The notes under the pieces: generated by a model
What the model was told of the DNA's origin: nothing
The model's database searches: none
Seen by the model: the letters and a program-made list of their open reading frames with translations, nothing else
Translations under genes and position numbers: made by a program
Part shown: positions 1 through 6,166 of the stretch, piece by piece
Numbering within the stretch: position 1 is the first letter of the stretch
Layout: each line of letters opens with the position of its first letter
From: Actinomycetes bacterium
GTDB lineage: Bacteria; Actinomycetota; Acidimicrobiia; Acidimicrobiales; Acidimicrobiaceae
Assembly: GCA_021844725.1 (NCBI GenBank)
Contig: JAKBSX010000121.1
Span: forward strand, 1-7,487
Direction: 5' to 3'
Length of the DNA stretch: 7,487 nucleotides

Positions 1-1836
1 GAAAATCCTAATGACACTGACCGAGCTGGATTTGGACAAGGCCTTGTGGCCTGCTCTGGCTAGTGCGATTTCGATAAGACTTTCTGGTAGCGAATCGCTC
101 TTTGAATCCGATCCAGCTATTTCCAGGTATGCAGATCTTGTCATGACGAAGTACCAGGTTCGCAGCGATGTGAAGATCGCCAAAGAACAGAGGGCTTTCC
201 AGTCTGAGTTCGAGACGATCGACCTGGCCAGTGCCACAACGACTCTGAACAGAAGTCTTGGTCCGGAACTGGTCGGAGACAGGTTCTATCGGTCTCTTCG
301 TTTCTGTGAGATCTTGTCCGATGCCGATCTATCTTCTGAACAGCTCTCCATTGCCAAGGCGGTGATACTTGCCCGGCTCATCCACCCCGGATCAGACCGA
401 AAGAGTTACAAATGGATACGGGACAACTCCTCACTGGCTGAGATGTGTGGAATAAATCTAGAAAAGTTCCACAAGGACAAGGTATATGAGATAGCAGATG
501 TACTCTATGGGGTAAAGGAGCTGATAGAACCGGCACTATTTAGATCTGCTACTGAGTTGTTTCCGTCTGAACGCAGGCTTTTCCTCTTCGATCTCACCAA
601 TACCTATTTCGAGGGAAACACCAAGGGCAACACTTTAGCTAAATATGGCCACTCAAAGGAAAAACGCTACGACTGCACCTTGGTCTCTCTGGCACTTTTG
701 GTTGATGATCGTGGGCTTCCTATCTATTCAGAGATCTATGAGGGCAACTGCTCTGAGCCAAGAACCCTCAGCGACGTGTTGGATCGCTTAGCCCAGCTGG
801 ACCAGCAGTCGCTCTTTGACGAGTTTGCTCCAACCATTGTCATGGACAAAGGAATTGCCACCAAAGAGAACGTGGCCCTTTTGATAAGTCGTGGCCTCAA
901 CTACGTGGTGATTCAAAGAGCCGACAAAAAGACGCTATATAAAGAGCACTTTATCGAGATGGAGGGTTTTTCTGAGATAACCGACTCCTCTGGATCACCA
1001 GTACTTGTAAAAAAGATCATCGAGGAAAATAACACCTTCGGAAACAGCACAGTTGTGCTCTGTAGATCTATGGGTAGGAAAAACAAAGAGGAAGCCATCA
1101 CAAATCAAGCCACCCAGAGGTTCTTTAGCGAACTTGAGCTGCTTAGGGCTTCTATAAAGCGAAGCGGGATATCTAAGACCCAGGCTGTCGCAGAGCGAAT
1201 TGGCCGCATCAAGTCCAAGTACCCTGGCGTCTGGCCCAACTATGAGATCGGCCTGGTCTATCACGAGAACCATGGCAAGATCATCAACAAGAGACGCTTT
1301 GACAAAGTGATTGATCTGCTAGTCGAGGAAAAACCATCGAAGCTGGTCAAGGACCGGCTGGCTGGCGCCTATGTCATCGATACCAGCCACTCAGAGCTCA
1401 CAGAAGCTGAGATCTGGAGCATCTATACAACCCTTACCAAAGTTGAAGATGCATTCCGTGCCCTAAAGAGCGATCTCGGTCTCAGACCCGTTTACCACCA
1501 GCTGGCCAGACGAACAGCTGCACATCTTTTCATTTCGGTACTTGCCTATCACATACTTTGTGCCATTGAACTCACTCTCCGGTCCCAAGGTGACAAACGA
1601 CGCTGGTCAACTGTAAATGAGGAACTCTCCACCCACATGAGAACGACGATAGTTCTAACCAACGACAAAGGCGTTGTCTATCACCTTCGCCACTCCGGTG
1701 CTCCAGAGTCAAATCAAAAAGAGATCTACCGACTTCTCGGAATCAAAGACACTCTTCCACGCATAAAGACGATTGCGACACATTTGTAGTGTCCAATTGA
1801 ATAACGACAACTCGTCTAGCTGGATCAATGGGTTGA
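1..1836 (+). mobile_element. IS1634-like insertion sequence, left end outside window
   Basis: The single transposase gene fills almost the whole segment. The right border must lie in the roughly 47 nt between the transposase stop (1789) and the first TnpB-like codon (about 1837). A candidate right terminal stretch is the AT-rich sequence at about 1790-1815, but without the left end no inverted repeat or target duplication can be demonstrated. The end coordinate given here is therefore an upper bound. Confidence 0.6.
11..1789 (+). CDS. IS1634-family (IS4 superfamily) DDE transposase
   Basis: This 592-aa transposase would catalyse cut-and-paste movement of its own element. The DDE triad is visible. 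The first Asp is D194 in a LFLFDLTNTYFEG block, and the second is D279 in IVMDKGIATKEN. The catalytic Glu is E479, inside the IS4 signature Y-x6-E-x6-K (YTTLTKVEDAFRALK), followed by the RPVYHQ and HLFISVLAYHI blocks typical of the IS1634 branch. The length is within the usual 450-600 aa range and the frame is uninterrupted, so the gene looks intact. The start ATG lies only 10 nt from the window edge, so an upstream start cannot be excluded and no Shine-Dalgarno sequence can be judged. The stop TAG is at 1787-1789. The element's left terminal repeat is outside the window, so its exact borders and activity cannot be established. Confidence 0.95.
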   Translation: MTLTELDLDKALWPALASAISIRLSGSESLFESDPAISRYADLVMTKYQVRSDVKIAKEQRAFQSEFETIDLASATTTLNRSLGPELVGDRFYRSLRFCEILSDADLSSEQLSIAKAVILARLIHPGSDRKSYKWIRDNSSLAEMCGINLEKFHKDKVYEIADVLYGVKELIEPALFRSATELFPSERRLFLFDLTNTYFEGNTKGNTLAKYGHSKEKRYDCTLVSLALLVDDRGLPIYSEIYEGNCSEPRTLSDVLDRLAQLDQQSLFDEFAPTIVMDKGIATKENVALLISRGLNYVVIQRADKKTLYKEHFIEMEGFSEITDSSGSPVLVKKIIEENNTFGNSTVVLCRSMGRKNKEEAITNQATQRFFSELELLRASIKRSGISKTQAVAERIGRIKSKYPGVWPNYEIGLVYHENHGKIINKRRFDKVIDLLVEEKPSKLVKDRLAGAYVIDTSHSELTEAEIWSIYTTLTKVEDAFRALKSDLGLRPVYHQLARRTAAHLFISVLAYHILCAIELTLRSQGDKRRWSTVNEELSTHMRTTIVLTNDKGVVYHLRHSGAPESNQKEIYRLLGIKDTLPRIKTIATHL

Positions 1837-2253
1837 TTTTCGGAAACTTGGGCTAAGGCATCTGGAGCAGTCGCAGCACTCGTAAACCCAAGATATACGT
1901 CTCCAACCTGTTCAGCTTGTGGGCACGGACAAGACGAGAACCGCGAGAGCCAAGTGGTCTTTTGCTGTAAGTCCTGTGGGCATAGAGAACATGCGGACGT
2001 AAATGCCACTAAGAACGTTCTTGCCACAGGACTTGCGGTCACAACGCGTGGAGGACACCTGGTAACAGACCCAGTGAAACGCGAACTGCCAAGGAGCATC
2101 AGCTCCTCGGGAATCCCCCGATTCATCCATGGGGAGGAAGTCAAAATTGTTCTCCAGAAAGTCCTGTCTTGCGATCTGCCCGAGTTCCCAAGCCTTCCCT
2201 GCCGACGTGACAGCCTTTGGCCAGCTAAAGAAATGCCACTAACACCTCAGTAG
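1837..2253 (+). pseudogene. tnpB: 3' remnant of TnpB (IS200/IS605 OrfB, RNA-guided nuclease)
   Basis: Only the C-terminal part of a TnpB remains. The frame carries VNPRYTSPTCSACGH at about 1888-1926, then a second CxxCGH (CKSCGH) near 1966-1983. Together these form the four-cysteine zinc ribbon. They are followed immediately by HADVNATKN (about 1987-2013), which includes the aspartate of the third RuvC motif. A basic tail (DPVKREL...GIPRF) follows, as is common at the C-terminus of actinobacterial TnpB proteins. Full TnpB is about 370-400 aa. Here the earlier RuvC motifs and the DNA-binding N-terminus are absent, an in-frame TGA sits at 1834-1836, and the IS1634-type transposase gene occupies the sequence upstream. 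A GTG at 1954 opens a 99-codon frame, but it would start inside the zinc ribbon and is not a plausible gene. No nuclease activity is expected. The frame closes at TAG 2251-2253, probably beyond the original stop. Confidence 0.88.
2060..2144 (+). ncRNA. Putative omegaRNA scaffold / right-end of IS200/IS605 element
   Basis: In IS200/IS605 elements the guide RNA of TnpB overlaps the 3' end of tnpB and runs to the right end of the element. Here two hairpins follow the zinc ribbon. One is a perfect 6-bp stem, AGGAGC (2092-2097), loop ATCA, GCTCCT (2102-2107). The other is a 5-bp stem, TCCCC (2114-2118) with GGGGA (2131-2135). The tail GGGGAGGAAGTCAA (2131-2144) resembles the conserved right-end tail of many such elements, and TCAA is the right cleavage tetranucleotide of IS608. 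If the assignment is right, the guide would start at about 2145. The 5' limit of the RNA is a guess. Whether it is transcribed is unknown, since the element's own promoter is lost. Confidence 0.45.
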
Positions 2254-2260
2254 TGCCAGC

Positions 2261-2746
2261 TCAATGAGAATCCCTTTGGGCAGCAACCCCTTTTGCGGCT
2301 TCGAATAGCTTGTGCATTTCACCTAGAGTCTCCGCGAGATCCACACTCGCAGAATCTCGCAAACCTGGAAGAATAAGTTCATTTTCCCTGGCAACATGAT
2401 CCGAAAACAATGATAAAAACCGATTGGCGTGCTCTTTAGCTTCGGCTTCAGTTGAAGAACTCTTCAGTTGCGCAAGCTCATCCACCAGGGTCTTGTGTTC
2501 TTGGGTCATCTGCTCTATGAGTTCTGTAAGTCCGAGGTCCCTCGTGGCGGCTTCATAGATGGAAAGCTCTTCGGCAATAGCGTGAGGCACCACCTCTGAA
2601 CCAAGGTAGTGAATCAAGTCCGCCTTTGCAAGCTCCTCGGGCTCGCCGTTGTCAACCATCAGCTTTGTTAGGCGAGTGACCTCTCCAACAAGTATCGCAT
2701 GGTGAGCAACTATAGCATTGAAGGCCTCTTTCTCTGTAGTAACCAT
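2261..2746 (-). CDS. Hemerythrin (HHE) domain protein
   Basis: This is a 161-aa, predominantly helical protein of the bacterial hemerythrin HHE family, expected to bind a di-iron centre in the cytoplasm. Family members bind O2 or NO, or serve in iron/oxidative-stress handling; which applies here cannot be told. The histidine and carboxylate ligand pattern is visible: H15-H16 in the first helix, H55-x3-E59 (HAIAEE) in the second, H84 (QEHKTL) in the third, and H117-x3-E121 (DHVARENELILPGL) in the fourth. A further His is at 145. The ATG at 2746 is preferred because it begins just before the first hemerythrin helix. Upstream on the same strand is an AAGGCAGG stretch, a weak Shine-Dalgarno. The same frame stays open to an ATG at 3031, but those 95 residues are Arg/Cys/His/Ser-rich and unlike any hemerythrin. 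The gene is isolated and converges with the tnpB remnant. Confidence 0.93.
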   Translation of the reverse strand: MVTTEKEAFNAIVAHHAILVGEVTRLTKLMVDNGEPEELAKADLIHYLGSEVVPHAIAEELSIYEAATRDLGLTELIEQMTQEHKTLVDELAQLKSSSTEAEAKEHANRFLSLFSDHVARENELILPGLRDSASVDLAETLGEMHKLFEAAKGVAAQRDSH

Positions 2747-3098
2747 TTCGTGCCTGCCTTTGAATCTAGATCTCCAACAACTGACTTCTCTAATGTCTAT
2801 TTTCCAGTCTAAACTAGAAAAACATCGCGGGAAAGATCCAATGTGCGTAAAGGGATTTGAATCAACCCACGAATGCTCAGCGATGCAAAATGCCATCAGG
2901 CTTTCAACTCGAATGCGGATGCCATGTGAATGGTCATCTGTCAAGCGGACTCCAGCGCCTGTCCGGTTTCTCATTCGGGCTTTGGTACTCGTGGCAAAAC
3001 AGCGAAGCTGACAATCAAATGGATGAGACACAGTCGTAAGGATCAGGTGGATGGCAATCCTGCAACCGCAGATGGAGTAGATGGCTCAAAAGGCAAAT
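2747..3098. other. Intergenic region between hemerythrin and DUF488 genes; no recognisable gene
   Basis: About 350 nt separate the divergent hemerythrin and DUF488 starts. Several frames remain open here (minus strand from 3031 into the hemerythrin frame; plus strand about 2718-3011 and 2857-3039), but none encodes a recognisable domain and none has a convincing ribosome site. The segment next to the hemerythrin start (about 2770-2830) is AT-richer and probably holds its promoter, but no clear -35/-10 pair can be named. The rest may be decayed coding or mobile DNA. Nothing more is supportable. Confidence 0.5.
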
Positions 3099-3470
3099 AT
3101 GACAGATTCAAACATTGAAATAATCCGGGTCTACGATGACCCCGGTCGCTCAGGAGACGAGCAGAGAGTATTAGTGGATCGCCTGTGGCCCAGAGGCCTG
3201 AAAAAGGACGCCGTCGATTTTGATGAATGGGCCAAGGACGTTGCCCCGAGCACAGAGCTGCGCCGCTGGTATGGGCATGTTCCAGAACGCTTTGATGAGT
3301 TCGCCGATCGCTACAAACAAGAGCTGGCTGCTCAGCCAGCGGCGGCAATCGTCTCACGGCTGCGTCATGAAGCTGGTGCTGGACGACTGATTCTTTTGAC
3401 CGCCACTCGTGACGTGGCGCACTCGGGTGCCGCAGTGCTCCGGGGGGTACTTCAGCAGAGCCGGCCCTGA
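3099..3470 (+). CDS. DUF488 (YeaO-like) family protein
   Basis: This is a 123-aa cytoplasmic protein of the DUF488 family, whose biochemical function is not established. The hallmark blocks are all present: IIRVYDDPGRSGDEQRVLVDRLWPRGLKKD at the N-terminus, then FDEWAKDVAPSTELRRWYGH, then the F-x2-F-x3-Y-x2-EL segment, and a C-terminal LILLTATRD strand followed by a short helix. The length is normal for the single-domain family. Two ATGs compete. The one at 3081 has GGAG only 3 nt upstream, too close to work well. The one at 3099 has AAAAGG about 5 nt upstream and begins directly before the conserved strand, so it is chosen. The TGA stop is 2 nt before the GTG of the downstream glycosylase, which implies an operon and probably translational coupling. 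Genomic association with alkylation repair does not by itself assign a function. Confidence 0.93.
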   Translation: MTDSNIEIIRVYDDPGRSGDEQRVLVDRLWPRGLKKDAVDFDEWAKDVAPSTELRRWYGHVPERFDEFADRYKQELAAQPAAAIVSRLRHEAGAGRLILLTATRDVAHSGAAVLRGVLQQSRP

Positions 3471-3472
3471 GC

Positions 3473-4408
3473 GTGGGAGACTGCAGCTTCGTCATTGCAG
3501 CACCAGACTCCTTCCGCCTTAATCTCACCGTGTGGGCACTGCGCCGCAGGCCTCACAATATGATCGACTGCTGGGATGGCCAGGCATGGCAGCGGATGCT
3601 TCAGACCGCCGACGGCCCTATGGAACTGACCGTGACCCAGGAGCAGAAAGAAGGCCTGCGGTTGCTCGCAAGCGTCGACCGGCCCGGAATTGAACCCAGT
3701 TCTGCAATGCTCGCCGAGGCCGAGCGCACTGTGATCCGAATGCTGGGACTCGATATTCGCATGGATGGCTTTTATGCGCTCGCGAAACGTGACCAGCGTC
3801 TTTCTCTGCTCGCACGAAAATTCATCGGCATGCGTCCTCCCCGCTTTCCGAGCACCTTTGAAGCGCTCGTCAACGCAGTGGCCTGCCAACAACTCTCACT
3901 CACGGTCGGAATCCACCTCCTGAATCGTCTTGCATTGCACTTTGGCGTCACCTCACCAATGAGTGGAGTGCCCGCATTCCCAAGTGCTCAGCAACTGGCA
4001 GACGCTGATCCCGCTGCACTGCGAACACTCGGCTTCAGCGGAGCAAAGGCAAAGACGCTTGTAAGACTAGGGCAAAAGGTCACCAGCAACGAGATAGATC
4101 TTGAGGCGCTCGACCACTCGGACGACCATGTCGCCCGTGACACACTCATTGGATTGCCAGGCATTGGACGCTGGAGCGCGGAGTACACCCTTTTGCGGGG
4201 GCTGGGTCGACTCGAGATCCTTCCCGGCGACGACGTGGGCGCACTGAACAACCTTAGGCGCCACTTCAATCTGGCCTCGGATAGCGGATACGACGCAGTC
4301 ATCGCGCTGTCCCGCGAATGGTGGCCCTACGGCGGACTCGTCTACTTTCACCTGCTTCTGAACCGCCTAGCCGACGAAGGGTGCCTTGAGCCTTGCGCTG
4401 GCATCTGA
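3473..4408 (+). CDS. alkA: DNA-3-methyladenine glycosylase II (AlkA-type)
   Basis: This 311-aa base-excision repair enzyme would remove alkylated bases such as 3-methyladenine by hydrolysing the N-glycosidic bond. The layout matches AlkA. An N-terminal beta-domain (about 1-115, containing FRLNLTVWALRRRPHNMIDCWDG) is followed by the all-helical glycosylase domain with the ALVNAVACQQLS helix (131-142). The helix-hairpin-helix follows, with the hairpin GLPGIGRW at 227-234. Twenty residues later comes LPGDDVG, in which D254 aligns with the catalytic Asp238 of E. coli AlkA (LPDDY). A C-terminal WWPYGGLVYFHL matches the AlkA WKPWRSYALLHIW helix. No Ada methyl-acceptor domain is fused. The start is a GTG 2 nt after the DUF488 stop without a good Shine-Dalgarno, so translation probably depends on coupling. 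An internal ATG at codon 30 would remove part of the beta-domain and is less likely. Confidence 0.94.
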   Translation: MGDCSFVIAAPDSFRLNLTVWALRRRPHNMIDCWDGQAWQRMLQTADGPMELTVTQEQKEGLRLLASVDRPGIEPSSAMLAEAERTVIRMLGLDIRMDGFYALAKRDQRLSLLARKFIGMRPPRFPSTFEALVNAVACQQLSLTVGIHLLNRLALHFGVTSPMSGVPAFPSAQQLADADPAALRTLGFSGAKAKTLVRLGQKVTSNEIDLEALDHSDDHVARDTLIGLPGIGRWSAEYTLLRGLGRLEILPGDDVGALNNLRRHFNLASDSGYDAVIALSREWWPYGGLVYFHLLLNRLADEGCLEPCAGI

Positions 4409-4635
4409 AAAACATGGCCGAACTGCAATGAGTGACGCCAAGAAACCTTTGCCTGACGAGGACATTGCGCCCAAACTAGTTCCAGATCCTCGAGACTGAA
4501 CGAGATCTTGCATTAGCAACCTCGTCTTTTCGCGAGAACAAGTTGGCAATTTCCACCACCTCATCGCTCACCGTCTTGGTCCGCGATGCCCTTCGACCAG
4601 AAACGCAGTCGAAAGCCGGTGGTTCACGCAATGGC
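4409..4635. other. Convergent intergenic region between alkA and ndh
   Basis: This is about 227 nt between two genes that end facing each other. A 23-codon plus-strand frame (4428-4499) follows alkA but has no ribosome site and no recognised similarity. The longer frames seen here on both strands show no domain. One hairpin (4590-4615) is listed separately. Nothing else is supportable. Confidence 0.5.
4590..4615. terminator. Hairpin between convergent alkA and ndh, possible terminator
   Basis: An 8-bp stem CCTTCGAC (4590-4597) and GTCGAAAG (4608-4615) is separated by a 10-nt loop. It has seven Watson-Crick pairs and one G-U/mismatch position depending on strand. It lies 20-45 nt past the ndh stop on the minus strand. 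No T-tract follows on either side, so intrinsic termination is doubtful. Confidence 0.25.
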
Positions 4636-5955
4636 TCACCGACACTCTGGACAATCAGCCGGTCCATGCCTGGCTGGCAAGTCACCGAGGATCAACCGAG
4701 GCCCAGACGGCCATCTCAGGTAGCGCCAAGTCCAGTTGACAAGCACTACCACACGATTACGAAAGCCGATCAGATAAACGAGATGGAGCAGCAACCATGC
4801 AAACCAGCCAAGGGTTCCGCGCACCGATAACCCGCTGCGCAGTTGGGCGACGGCCGAGCGACGCCCGATTGTCGCCATCATCCCTTTGTCGCGATATACA
4901 AAGCTTGTCGTAGGGCAGCCTTGAATTATGTTGAGAATCTGACGGGAGGCGTGGTCGCCGGATTGCATTGCAACTTGGGCTATCTGGGGCAAGAGCATCA
5001 GCTCGCTTCTATCCCTGGAGGATCGATTCTTCTGAGAGCTGCCCGAGCCGGTAATAGCAGCGGCATCACCAATCACAAAAACCTCAGGGTTTTCCCGGAG
5101 CGAGAGATCTTCACCGACCACCACTCGTCCCCCTGGACCTTGGTTTGGAAGGCCGGACGCTATCGTGCCGTCAACAGTGACTCCGGCTGCCCATATCACC
5201 AACGCCGCACCAATTTTCTCGCCACCTCTCAAAGTGACACCTTCTGCCGAAACGGCCTCAACAGGAACTCCCAGCCGGATCTCCACGCCTTCTCTGCGCA
5301 GGCGGCGCTCTGCATAAGCGCTTGCCACAGGTGAAAACCCCGGCAACAATCGCTCTTGCGAATCTAAGAGTACAACTCTGGCACGTTGAGGATCGATGGG
5401 CAGGCAGTCGTGGCTGATGGCAATGTCAATCAGTTCTGCCATGGCCCCGGCGGTCTCTACTCCAGTCGGGCCTGCGCCGACCACGACGATGACCGGCGCA
5501 ACAGCTGCTTCCGATGCAAAAGTATCGGCCCTTTCCAAAACCGCCAGAACCTGGTTGCGTACCCATCGGGCATCGTCGAGTGTATAAAGGAATAAGGCGT
5601 GCTCCCTTACGCCGGGCACGCCAAACACGGCTGCAGCAGCACCACTCGCCACAACGAGATAGTCGTAATCGAGCGTGAGGCCACGATCCAGACGGACCGC
5701 ACGCGCAGGAAGGTCGAGCCCTGCCACTTTAGCGTGTATGAATCGTACATTTGGAGTCCTGCGGAAAATTGTTCGAACGGGGTAGGCGACGTCTGCAGAA
5801 TCAAGGCCAGCTGTGGCCACCTGATAAAGCAATGGTTGAAAGGTGTGATAGTTGTGCTGATCTACTACTTTGACTTCGACAGGCGCGCCAGCAAGCCTCC
5901 GGGCGGCTGCCAGACCAGCAAAACCTGCACCCACTATTACTACGCGGAATACCAT
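4636..5955 (-). CDS. ndh: Type II NADH:quinone oxidoreductase (NDH-2)
   Basis: This 439-aa flavoprotein would oxidise NADH and reduce quinone at the cytoplasmic face of the membrane without pumping protons. The N-terminal Rossmann motif is G9-A-G11-F-A-G14, with the acidic strand end VVDQHNYHTF. FQPLLYQVATAGL (39-51) is the characteristic NDH-2 block. The second, NADH-binding Rossmann motif is VVVGAGPTGVETAG (157-170, glycines 160/162/165). VFVIGDAA with FAD-contacting D297 is followed by LPQIAQVAMQSG (322-333). The C-terminus has the usual membrane-anchoring helices (WFAWLLLHLVYLIGFRNR, 384-401, then VVVLVNWTWRYL). Two oddities are a polar, Ser/Arg-rich insert (304-318) before LPQIAQ and a terminal CPEC pair (C435, C438). 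The start ATG at 5955 begins directly at the Rossmann strand, and its Shine-Dalgarno is weak. It is transcribed divergently from the formate dehydrogenase gene. Sulfide:quinone reductase is less likely because the redox cysteines of that family are absent. Confidence 0.92.
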   Translation of the reverse strand: MVFRVVIVGAGFAGLAAARRLAGAPVEVKVVDQHNYHTFQPLLYQVATAGLDSADVAYPVRTIFRRTPNVRFIHAKVAGLDLPARAVRLDRGLTLDYDYLVVASGAAAAVFGVPGVREHALFLYTLDDARWVRNQVLAVLERADTFASEAAVAPVIVVVGAGPTGVETAGAMAELIDIAISHDCLPIDPQRARVVLLDSQERLLPGFSPVASAYAERRLRREGVEIRLGVPVEAVSAEGVTLRGGEKIGAALVIWAAGVTVDGTIASGLPNQGPGGRVVVGEDLSLRENPEVFVIGDAAAITGSGSSQKNRSSRDRSELMLLPQIAQVAMQSGDHASRQILNIIQGCPTTSFVYRDKGMMATIGRRSAVAQLRSGLSVRGTLGWFAWLLLHLVYLIGFRNRVVVLVNWTWRYLRWPSGPRLILGDLPARHGPADCPECR

Positions 5956-5969
5956 TTTTCGTAAATTCT

Positions 5970-5985
5970 TCTAGTCACCACTAGA
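5970..5985. repeat. Short perfect inverted repeat upstream of ndh start
   Basis: TCTAGT (5970-5975), spacer CACC, ACTAGA (5980-5985): a perfect 6-bp dyad between the ndh transcription start estimate and the ndh ATG (5955). It could be a second operator half-set or a small hairpin near the mRNA 5' end. Chance cannot be excluded. Confidence 0.4.
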
Positions 5986-5993
5986 CATATTAG

Positions 5994-6016
5994 GTTATAT
6001 CGTGTTACGATACAAC
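5994..6016. promoter_or_regulatory. 23-bp inverted repeat, operator-like, between ndh and fdh
   Basis: The arms are GTTATATCGT (5994-6003) and ACGATACAAC (6007-6016) around a 3-nt centre GTT; 9 of 10 positions are complementary. The core TATCGT/ACGATA is perfect. The repeat runs from the -10 to the first base of the -35 of the putative ndh promoter, so a dimeric regulator bound here would block RNA polymerase. A plus-strand promoter toward fdh (TAGACA 5982-5987, 18 nt, TACGAT 6006-6011) would also overlap it. The regulator is not identified. The motif does not match the Rex consensus TTGTGAA-N4-TTCACAA. Confidence 0.6.
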
Positions 6017-6021
6017 TTCAA
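5994..6021 (-). promoter_or_regulatory. Probable ndh promoter (-35 TTGAAG, -10 TATAAC)
   Basis: On the minus strand TTGAAG (6021-6016) is followed after 16 nt by TATAAC (5999-5994). This would start transcription near 5987, about 30 nt before the ndh ATG. The hexamers are reasonable matches to the housekeeping sigma-70 consensus. This is assigned from sequence alone. Confidence 0.5.
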
Positions 6022-6166
6022 ATAGCTCGCTCATGTAAGACATTCATCAAAAGCAGCTGGAATAGCGAAAACGCGTGACTCTCGGTAGTGCCATCGATAA
6101 CAGGGTCGTCACGCCAGCAAGTGAATCTTCTGAGCCATGTCGACTTCGACTGGGGGAGGTTGTTGA
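6018..6166 (+). other. Long leader upstream of fdh with a spaced inverted repeat
   Basis: If transcription toward fdh starts near the 5994-6016 operator, the mRNA has a leader of about 150 nt without a gene. It contains a perfect 7-bp inverted repeat, GCGTGAC (6073-6079) and GTCACGC (6108-6114), 28 nt apart, which could be a split regulator site or the base of an RNA stem. No riboswitch class is recognised. Confidence 0.35.
6152..6159 (+). promoter_or_regulatory. Strong ribosome binding site of fdh, fixes the start
   Basis: GGGGGAGG ends 7 nt before the ATG at 6167. This is the best Shine-Dalgarno sequence in the window and decides the start over the later in-frame ATG at 6254. Confidence 0.85.

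Noticed and set aside
1954..2253. A 99-aa stand-alone gene from GTG 1954
   Set aside because: It begins in the middle of the TnpB zinc ribbon; the homologous frame extends upstream, so it is a fragment.
2852..2872. A T-arm-like stretch on the minus strand (TTCAAAT next to CCC)
   Set aside because: The stem does not pair properly and no acceptor, D or anticodon arm can be found around it.
2747..3031. A 256-aa hemerythrin protein starting at 3031 (minus strand)
   Set aside because: The extra 95 residues do not resemble the family, and the ATG at 2746 starts right at the first hemerythrin helix.
3043..3892. Minus-strand open frames of 146-161 codons opposite DUF488 and alkA
   Set aside because: They are antisense shadows with low-complexity composition and no domain; the plus-strand genes are well supported.
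4428..4499. A 23-aa peptide (starts MSDAKKPLPDED) after alkA
   Set aside because: There is no Shine-Dalgarno and no recognised family; too short to support.
4843..5964. Plus-strand open frames of 121-163 codons inside ndh
   Set aside because: They are antisense to a clear NDH-2 and show no domain or ribosome site.
5994..6016. A Rex (NADH/NAD+ sensor) operator for ndh
   Set aside because: The position is attractive, but the sequence does not match TTGTGAA-N4-TTCACAA.
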